This document shows positions 56,906 to 64,000 of a DNA stretch of 64,000 nt, one piece after another. Positions within the stretch are counted from its first letter, which is position 1, and the number at the start of each line of letters is the position of its first letter. The stretch is from Andrena cerasifolii. Taxonomy: Eukaryota > Arthropoda > Insecta > Hymenoptera > Andrenidae. The notes beneath the pieces were generated by a model. The model searched no databases. It had not been told where the DNA came from and saw only the letters and a list, made by a program, of their open reading frames with translations. The DNA lies in contig NC_135132.1 of assembly GCF_050908995.1 (NCBI RefSeq), forward strand, positions 7,373,001 through 7,437,000. Reading direction: 5' to 3'. The translations under genes were made by a program, and so were the position numbers.

Positions 56906-59900
56906 TCAAGCCAAACCATCGCGGTGTCTCTGCATAAGACTGAGAATTTTGTTATACACCAACGTGTCCGTGCGCTTGCTCCAAACGAAGTCAAGGTGGG
57001 TGAATGCTGTAGCCGGGACCAAGAATTTCTGCGCGTTGGGCAGCGCCTTGTAGAGCTGGTACAAATCCTATAAATTCGAAGATTAGATAACGCACTCATC
57101 CAAAAACAAGATAAACACTGTACAGACCTTGACATTGACGAAGACATCCTTGCTACCGTAGTGCAAATAAACGGGGATCTTAACGCTTCCCAGATTGTAC
57201 TTAGGGGGGTGGATCTGCCCATACTTCTTCAAGTTACCAGCAATCCCGTGGTCGTATTGTTCGAAGTTCCCTGCAGTAACAGATCGGCATTAACCCCTCG
57301 ATGGTCCCCAATCACTATAGTGGGTGTAACTTTTCTTTTTTTACTAACCAGAGTTCATAAGTTGAGCGTAATGCACGAATTGCCTAGTGGACGCGCCAGC
57401 GGGATCGTATTGCACGATATCGGATATAAGGGTCTGTGAATAAAATACCATTGAGGAAATTACGGGGTTAAACCACCTTGGCCAGGTCAGGAAATATCGC
57501 ATCTTTGGGAATTTACTTCTAAGTGACAAAAACACTTTTATCGATAAAAATTTTCCAATTAAGATGGAGACATCTTTGAATAATTACCTTGTTGAATTCT
57601 ACATCACCAGGTCCCGCGATGAGAAATATCACACTTGAGCAGAGTGGTTGTAAAATCCCACCATCCTTGCATGCTAGTTTGGCAACCTCCTGTATGAATG
57701 TGCCGGTTGGCATGAACTCGTACATTCCTATTAGGTCTGTCAGTGCCTGCAAGTTCATTGGAATGGTTAATTATATCATCCTTTCTCTTGCTGGAAGTGT
57801 AAGCTTCTTTGGACTAGGATTTTTCTGGTAGCCTTATGATTTTAGTTAGCTCTTTACGGCACCTCAGTTATTGACTGTTTTTATTCTGGTAGATTTACTT
57901 AAGAGGGGGCATCGTGTAACTTCGTGATTTTTTTCAAAGAAATGGTTCAATGGATCTTTTTGAAAGTTTTAGAATATATAGTCGAATATCTAAGGAGGTC
58001 TAAAAAAATTTGTTTTCCACAAAATAATTCGTTTACTGTAAACTGTGGGGGTATTTTCGAAGTAGTGAATCGGCGTGCAGCATAAATAAAAAATTATTCA
58101 ACCAAATGACTTGTCCCTGCGCAAGCATGTGGATTAATACATTCCTCGCAGAATCAAGCATCATATTTAATGACATTCTTAATTTGAATTACTCCTATGA
58201 GATAATAAAGGCGAAAATTTGTTGTGAAAATCACAACTTTTTCTTTAAAGACCTGCCAGTTGGTCAATTTTGCATCTTTTTCACGTATTTATATTCATCC
58301 GACGCGTAATTTCATAAAGAATGTGAAATACCCTGGATTTTTTGTTTTAAGAGAATTCAACGAACGGTAGGCTGCACGCTGATTCACTACTTCGACGCCG
58401 AGGACACGAAGAAAATAGAAATACCTCCACAGTTTACAATAAACAAATTATTTTACAGAAAACAAAATTTTCTCGACTTCCTTAGATGTTCAATTAAATA
58501 TCCTAAAAGTTTCAAGAAAATCCATTGTACCAATTCTTTGAAAAAAATTCACATAGATCGCTTCATTCACTATTTCAACGCCGAAAACACGAATAAAATA
58601 GAAATACCTCCACAGTTTACAATAAACGAATTATTTTACAGAAAAAAAAATATTCTCGACTTCCTTAGATGTTCAATTAAATATCCTAAAAGTTTCAAGA
58701 AAATCCATTGTACCAATTCTTTGAAAAAAATTCATATAGATCGCTTCATTCACTATTTCAACGCCGAGGACACGAAGAAAATAGAAATACCTCCACAGTT
58801 TACAATAAACGAATTATTTTACAGAAAAAAACTTTTTCTCGACTTCCTTAGATGTTCAATTAAATATCCTAAAAGTTACAGGAAAATTCATTGTACCATT
58901 TCGTTGAAAAAAATTCACAAACCTCGCCTCGTTTTCGTCGAGTTACACGAGTCTCCCCCATAATTATGCCGGGGATAAGAGCTCTTGAGAGATATAGATT
59001 TCATGGTATCTTGATTACTAATTCACCTTGAGGTCGTTGCGGAAGGGGACCAATAGTTTAAACAAGACACTGGTGCTCTTGGACATAAAGGTAGCAGGTG
59101 CCAAAGCGAACATGGCTGCGATCTTCTTCTGGTACTCTGGCCGTTCGCTGGCCATCACGAAGAACGCGGTGGACCCTTGGCTGTGGCCTGCGTAAAGGAT
59201 CTTCTGCTGTTTATTCGTTGCCAGGATGTAGTCGATCATCGCTGGGAGGTCGTACAATCCCATCTCGTGCCAGCTTCATGGAAACATAACAATCCGTTTC
59301 AATCGTACACCGATTGTAATCTCGCGATCTTATCACTGTGACGCCATTGAGATCATGGGAGCAGGGAATTACAGCTGCGTATCAATGATCTTGACCGTGA
59401 TTGATCGTTGATAGTAGCCTAAGGCTTCTTCCTTTCCTCTCTGGAGGTAAATGAGAATTTTCATTCAGAGCGCGGATCTCACCTGAACGACCAATATTCT
59501 TTATCCTTCGTGGTCATCCATTTGTGCTTCCTGGCGTACCTAGTACCGCGAACGTTTCCCATCCACACGTCGTACCCCCAATTAGACAGTAGGAAGCCTA
59601 AAAATTGGGGTTGAGATGTCCTTGTAGAAAACACTTCAAGTGCCAAATATCAAATTTTATGCTACAGACAGAATAATAAAAGAAAAAGGAAAAAATAAGA
59701 TTAATGTAACCGCGACTGAAGTAATTCAATAGCTTTGTAAAAAGAACAGAAAACTGGATTTTATTGTTTAAATGAATTTTTATAATCACCTACTGAATTT
59801 TATTGAATATCCATTAAAAATATTTTTGTTTGTTCAACTAGGCTCCCCCAAGATTAAATTTTCCTATATAGAGAGAAACAAATTTAATTTTGGCACTTAC

Positions 59901-61067
59901 AGTGCTTTTTACAAGTACTCTTCAGTCTGTCATAAGATTGCAACCGGGGGTTTATTTTTTTCTGACATACCCAAGCCCTTTTCGGGAGAGGAGAGCACCC
60001 ACGTGGCAGAGCAGTCTAGGAGACCATGAACCAGAAGCACAGCAGGCTTGTTGTCGGCTTTGGGGCTCTTCTTTGATCCCGTGATCCTGTGCATCTGCAG
60101 GATGTATCCATCCTCCGTGACCACCTCGTGAGTCTCAGCGGTGTACCCTGCTTTTTCTGCTCGTTCTTGCTGCGCGAAGGAGGGAAGATGTTTAGCTAAC
60201 GCTGAGTGATTACTCTTTCAAATCTTCGGGGCATTATTCGAATAAATTTTTATAAAAATAGAAGAATCTTCGACTAAAAATTTCGAAGAATGCCTAACTA
60301 GGCTTCGGGTCTCTTCAATGGGCCCAAAAAGATAGCTACCGACGTTCAAGGGGAGTTCCGACCTAAAAATCGATTTTTTGTATTTCATTTCTCGAATGTT
60401 CAACCTTTTTATTTTGAAGAATATACTTCTGGCTCGTGGAGAAAGCAGTAAAATTGACAAAAAAAATTAAAATTTGTAGTTTTCAAAGGCGCTGAGAGGA
60501 CGAAAAATATAAGAAAAAAGTGATTTCAAATTTCAAGTGTCGTTAGTTTTTCAAAAAAAATGAAATTTTTTGTAATTTCTACTGCTAAGTCCACGAGCGA
60601 GTTTCACGCCCTTTAATATCCTGGCATTGTTTTTTATTTCAGACCAATGGTTTAGGTGCTACAGGTTCCACCGTTTTGGATGAATTTTTTGACGCCTCGA
60701 CTTTAACGCCTCCCCAGTGCCGTCTCCACGGATTAATTATAAAACAAAAAATATATTTCTATAGCTTAAGACATCCCTAATACAATGCAAAAAGTCTCAT
60801 TACATTATATGTTGTAGTCTTCCTTTAATTAATTCCTGAAGATCGCCTATTTTTATGGGCTCTAGACCGGCCCCTTAAGGAGTTACTCACCGAGTCTTCG
60901 CAAAGCAGTTGATAGAATCTACTTACAGGGGTTGGCGCAGGATTCAGGAACACCAAATCATCGTAGGTGATCCTAGACTGTAGGTCCAGCTCGTGATCCT
61001 CTTCTTCAAGAGGCACGCCGAGTGCCACCGCCGCGAGGCAGCAGAAAGTGTAAAATACCGCGAGCAT
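56906..61067 (-). CDS. Acid (gastric/lysosomal-type) lipase, complete
   Basis: Eight exons on the minus strand (61067-60927, 60169-59971, 59597-59483, 59273-59027, 57746-57588, 57433-57349, 57270-57128, 57067-56906) give 416 residues. The protein is an alpha/beta-hydrolase of the acid-lipase family (like Drosophila Lip1/Lip3 and human LIPF/LIPA), splitting fatty acyl esters of triglycerides or sterols in the gut lumen or lysosome. It begins MLAVFYTFCCLAAVALG, a clear signal peptide. The family start EDGYILQMHRI lies at about 66-76, the oxyanion HGLLDCSATW at 95-104, nucleophile Ser183 in GHSQGS, Asp357 in YGSKDVFV and His387 in FTHLDFVW, so the triad is intact. Intron 4 is 1.28 kb because of a foldback element. 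It is the upstream neighbour in a tandem pair. Confidence 0.95.
57903..58963. mobile_element. Foldback element with amplified 183-bp repeat in lipase intron 4
   Basis: The left arm (about 57903-58082) is an inverted copy of a unit that occurs three times in tandem on the right (starting about 58370, 58565 and 58748, period 183). Ends are GAGGGGGCATCGTGTAACTT and, inverted, GGGGGAGACTCGTGTAACTC. Each unit contains CCTCCACAGTTTACAATAAA and CTCGACTTCCTTAGATGTTC. Because 183 is a multiple of three, one plus-strand frame stays open through all copies. It looks like a transposon with one terminal repeat amplified. Confidence 0.82.
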
Positions 61068-61120
61068 GGTTGCAGAACGATAGACCCGGGCGGAACACGC
61101 ATGATCTCCTACCGAACGGC

Positions 61121-61130
61121 TTTATATAAA
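61121..61130 (-). promoter_or_regulatory. TATA box of the first lipase gene
   Basis: TTTATATAAA is palindromic and sits 54 bases upstream of the ATG at 61067 on the minus strand. A start site about 25-30 bases downstream would leave a 5' leader of roughly 30 bases. Confidence 0.65.
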
Positions 61131-61973
61131 GCACTCCTCCAGATATATCTGCACGGGAAATGCCCTGATTGCGCGCTTATCGAACAAGATGTCAAAGCAG
61201 CCATACTATCCGTGATCAAACCAATGCAAAGATCGCTCGATTATTACATTTTTCACGATACATTTGCCTCGAATGCGTGCTTATCGGGCTTGTTCGCGGG
61301 TAAACAATGAACGGAATTCCAACAAGCGAAGTTTTATCGAGGATCCAACTACCAAGTGAAGACAGATAGTGGATCATTAACGTGCAGGTGTTCGATGTAG
61401 GTAACATTTATCGCCGTCATCGAGTTGCAAAAATTGGAAAATACCGCTGTTTACTTTAAGTATTCAAGTCGCTAAGATTTACCATCGCAGTATCTGCTGA
61501 GGCGTTGGAGGAACGAATTTGGTGTGGAATTTATTTGATTTGATGACGCGGGGGGGTTTAAATCGACGGAGAGTTTAGCGCGCGAAAAGAGCGCCAAGAT
61601 ACGCCCCTTTGGTTCTCAGCCGAAGCTCGACGCGCCTTCTTCTGGTTCCAGCTCTTCTCGGGAAAGAAGGAGGCCTTGGGGGTAGTCTTAAATTACGTCA
61701 TGGTAATTTTGGCGATTTCTTAGCCTCTACCTAAAGAAAAAAACACATTAAAAATAAATATTTCAGAGTATAATTCTAACTTAATAATATTAAAAAAAAA
61801 TTCCGATCCCCAAGAAAACACTTAGAGACCTACCAGTTGGGAATCACTGCCAACTTTAAGGACTAATTTCTGCAGAGCCCAAAGTTTGTAATTAGGATAG
61901 ACTTTTCCGGATAATTTAGGAAACAGTATGGAAATAAAAAGATGCCAGAGACTTCGTGTAAAATTTATTTCTC
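61131..61973. other. Spacer between the tandem lipase genes
   Basis: About 840 bases of mixed-composition sequence without a gene. It should hold the upstream control region of the first lipase; I see no further defined motif. Confidence 0.5.
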
Positions 61974-61979
61974 AGAGCC
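61974..61979 (-). terminator. Polyadenylation signal of the second lipase
   Basis: TTTATT on the plus strand is AATAAA on the minus strand, 139 bases after the stop codon (62118-62120). Confidence 0.6.
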
Positions 61980-62117
61980 CTTTGCACACTTGTCAATCAC
62001 ACAAATAATTCTCTTCTACATATGCATGTAGTTTTCCTGAGAGAACAGTTAGGATTTAACGTTGTTGGATTATGTAGAGGGTGAAAGAAATCGACCTCGT
62101 GCCATTAGCAGGAAGAT

Positions 62118-64000
62118 TTAGAAGCGGTGCCTTTCCATGAGACCCAGCACCTTGTTGTACACCATAGTATCAACATGATTACTCCAAAGGAAATCAATAT
62201 GTGTGAACCACCGATCTGGAACCAGGAATTTCTGGGCATTGGGTAGATTTCTGTACAATGTGCGCAGATCCTGCAAACGAAGCGTCGAATCACATACAGA
62301 AACGATAATATAAGCTTAAAATATGTGGAAGATACAAACCAATGTATGAACAAATTCATCGTTGCTACTGTAGTGCAGGTAAATAGGTATCTCGATGTTT
62401 TGTAGTTTGTAATCAGGGGGAGAGATTGTGCCATACTTCTTCAAGTTATCAATCAAGCCATGGTTGTATTGTTGAAACTTTCCTATGGGAAAGGAGCCGA
62501 AATTAGACCATCCTGCGGTTCCGCTTACCAAAGTGACTTTACTAACCAGAATTGATAAGTTGAGCATAATGCACAAATTGTCTGGTGCTCGCACCAGCAG
62601 GATCGTATCTCAGCACCTCGGGTATAAGATCCTACACATAAATGATCGTCCAGTCACATTATGGAACGCTAGGAAGTATCCATGAAATAATAGATGTATC
62701 AGATTACCAGGTTCAGGTCTCTTTCATTAGCTCCAATGAAGTGGACTATCATCTTCTCGCACAGCGGCTTAGTAATCGCTTCATTGCCACACACCAATTG
62801 TGCCAGAGATTGCATCAACTCATCTGTCGGCATGAACTCATACATGCCTATCAGGTCTGCCAGTTTCTGTGAGACGATAATTTTTTAAATGATTACTTCG
62901 TTTCAGTCACTGGAAGTGTAACTTCTTAGAGATACCCTCTCAACAGCGGCGAATTTAAGGCGAAAGGCCCAGGTGGCAAACGTTCCGAGGGGCCCATTTT
63001 TTTCGGGAAAATGAAGAGATAGTTTACTTAAAACGGGCCAAGTGTAGCAGTACGAAAAAAATGTAGTGTTTGAATACCTATACCTAATCATAATTTTTTT
63101 TTGGAAATGGGGCCCTGGGGGTAGGGCTGCCATCCGTAAAATCATTAATCTACACTGCATTCCACTTTATACTGTTGATTGGTAGGAAGCTTGCAGGGAA
63201 AGTGCAACGACCAATCGCAAAAATGCCACGACCAATCGCGTGTGTCAGATCTGTGGGAGCTTCGCAGATCGGTCGCAAATCGGTAGGGGCGCAGGTCCGC
63301 TCTTATATGGAACGGAGTGTAGGACATAGAGTATTAAAACCCCAGACATTTCTACTTGAAACCCGGACACTTTTACATATTTCTTATATTAGGAACGATA
63401 TCCCAAGACAAAAATTTCTGTAAATTACAGACTGTAACCGCAATCAAGAAATAAAGATAAAGTATTTATGAGTTTTTGAGCGAGCAGCATCAAGATACCC
63501 AGATCACTGCAGAAAATCCACTCGGAAGTCCCCGGACGCTCTAAAAAACAGAACAAATCCGGGGAAACCCGGACGGATGGCAGCCCTGCCTGGGGGGCCT
63601 TCTGGGCCCAGCGGCAACTGCTTTTCAACCGCCCTGTTAAATCCGCCACTGCCTCTCATACTTTACCCCGATGTTATCAGCAAAGGGAGCCAGGAGTCTG
63701 ATGAAGGGGTTAGTGTTTCTAGGCATAAATGTAGCTGGCGCCAAAGCGAACATAGCCTTGATCTTCGCCTGCTGCTCGACGCGCTCGCTCGCCATCACGA
63801 AGAACGCAGTGGTTCCTTGGCTATGGCCCACGTACAAGATCTTCTCCTGCTTGCTCGCCTCCCGGATGTGATCGATCATCGCTGGGAGATCGTATATCCC
63901 GATCTCGTGCCAACTACATGAAAACATGACTTGCACGTAACCTTTCCATTTTATTCTATTGATTTCAATCAGAGTAATTAATGTCGAATATCTTACCTGA
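62118..64000 (-). CDS. Second acid lipase, tandem paralogue, 5' part outside the window
   Basis: Minus-strand exons 63913-63667, 62866-62708, 62631-62547, 62482-62340 and 62270-62118 are visible, plus the last four bases of the preceding exon (64000-63997, followed by a GTAAGA donor). The four internal exons are 247, 159, 85 and 143 bases, exactly as in the neighbouring lipase, with identical phases, so the pair arose by tandem duplication. The nucleophile elbow is GHSQGT, Asp lies in SSNDEFV, and His in FTHIDFLW, so the protein is probably active. It ends NKVLGLMERHRF. The signal peptide and oxyanion exons lie beyond the right edge. The first visible intron (62867-63666) is enlarged by two nested hAT elements. 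Confidence 0.94.
62944..63651. mobile_element. hAT-type element in lipase intron (outer)
   Basis: The ends are CAGCGGCGAATTTAAGGCG and, inverted, CAGTGGCGGATTTAACAG, typical of insect hAT elements. Flanking octamers CCTCTCAA (62936-62943) and CCTCTCAT (63652-63659) are the 8-bp target duplication with one difference. It is interrupted by a second hAT element. The right duplication lies seven bases inside the intron from the lipase 5' splice site. Confidence 0.86.
63122..63588. mobile_element. hAT-type MITE nested inside the outer element
   Basis: The 467-bp element begins TAGGGCTGCCATCCGT and ends ACGGATGGCAGCCCTG, with exact 8-bp duplications CCTGGGGG at 63114-63121 and 63589-63596. The duplication is made of outer-element sequence, so this one inserted later. 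The interior has CACGACCAATCGC repeats and no transposase. Confidence 0.9.

Noticed and set aside
58538..58963. A 141-codon plus-strand open frame with two 61-residue repeats as a gene
   Set aside because: It is explained by the tandem right arm of a foldback element, has no splice or promoter context, lies antisense in a lipase intron, and has no recognisable domain.
1..64000. CRISPR array, operons, phage or other bacterial features
   Set aside because: The tandem repeats lack the repeat-spacer pattern, and the spliced genes with GT/AG introns show nuclear eukaryotic DNA.

Overview
This is a eukaryotic genomic window, almost certainly from an insect. The genes are split by short introns with canonical GT/AG sites, and many of those introns have been enlarged by transposons. 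The protein set points to a holometabolous insect, and I favour Hymenoptera without being able to prove it. The proteins are a mind-meld-type ADAM, a PPTC7 phosphatase, Derlin-2 and tandem gut-type acid lipases. Base composition is a mosaic: GC-rich unique DNA alternates with AT-rich blocks, most of which resolve into repeats.

Layout. 1-23.9 kb: I can support no gene here. It is GC-rich intergenic or intronic DNA studded with hAT, foldback and tandem repeats, a tRNA-derived SINE and a possible 3.4-kb element bounded by 40-bp inverted repeats. 23.9-45.4 kb (+): one large gene for a catalytically dead ADAM of the ADAM11/22/23/mind-meld group. Its 5' signal-peptide exon was not found. I traced 17 successive exons through the prodomain, protease-like, disintegrin, Cys-rich and EGF parts, then two alternative transmembrane exons, then six cytoplasmic exons. 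47.1-49.9 kb (+): a complete 303-residue PPTC7-type mitochondrial PP2C phosphatase in five exons. 52.5-54.2 kb (-): a complete 238-residue Derlin-2 in six exons. 56.9-61.1 kb (-): a complete 416-residue acid lipase in eight exons with a TATA box. 62.1-64 kb (-): the 3' two thirds of a tandem lipase paralogue with the same internal exon lengths, running off the right edge.

The genes are functionally independent: neuronal adhesion or receptor (ADAM), mitochondrial phosphatase, ER-associated degradation, and digestive or lysosomal lipid hydrolysis. The most interesting structures are these: two transmembrane exons whose lengths force mutually exclusive use; a run of phase-matched cytoplasmic exons giving alternative tails; a foldback element whose 183-bp repeat keeps a 61-codon frame open; a SINE hit by both a hAT element and a poly(A) retroposon; Transib-like elements whose ends carry the CACAGTG heptamer; and several transposons that landed within about 15 bases of splice sites in what were roughly 75-base introns.
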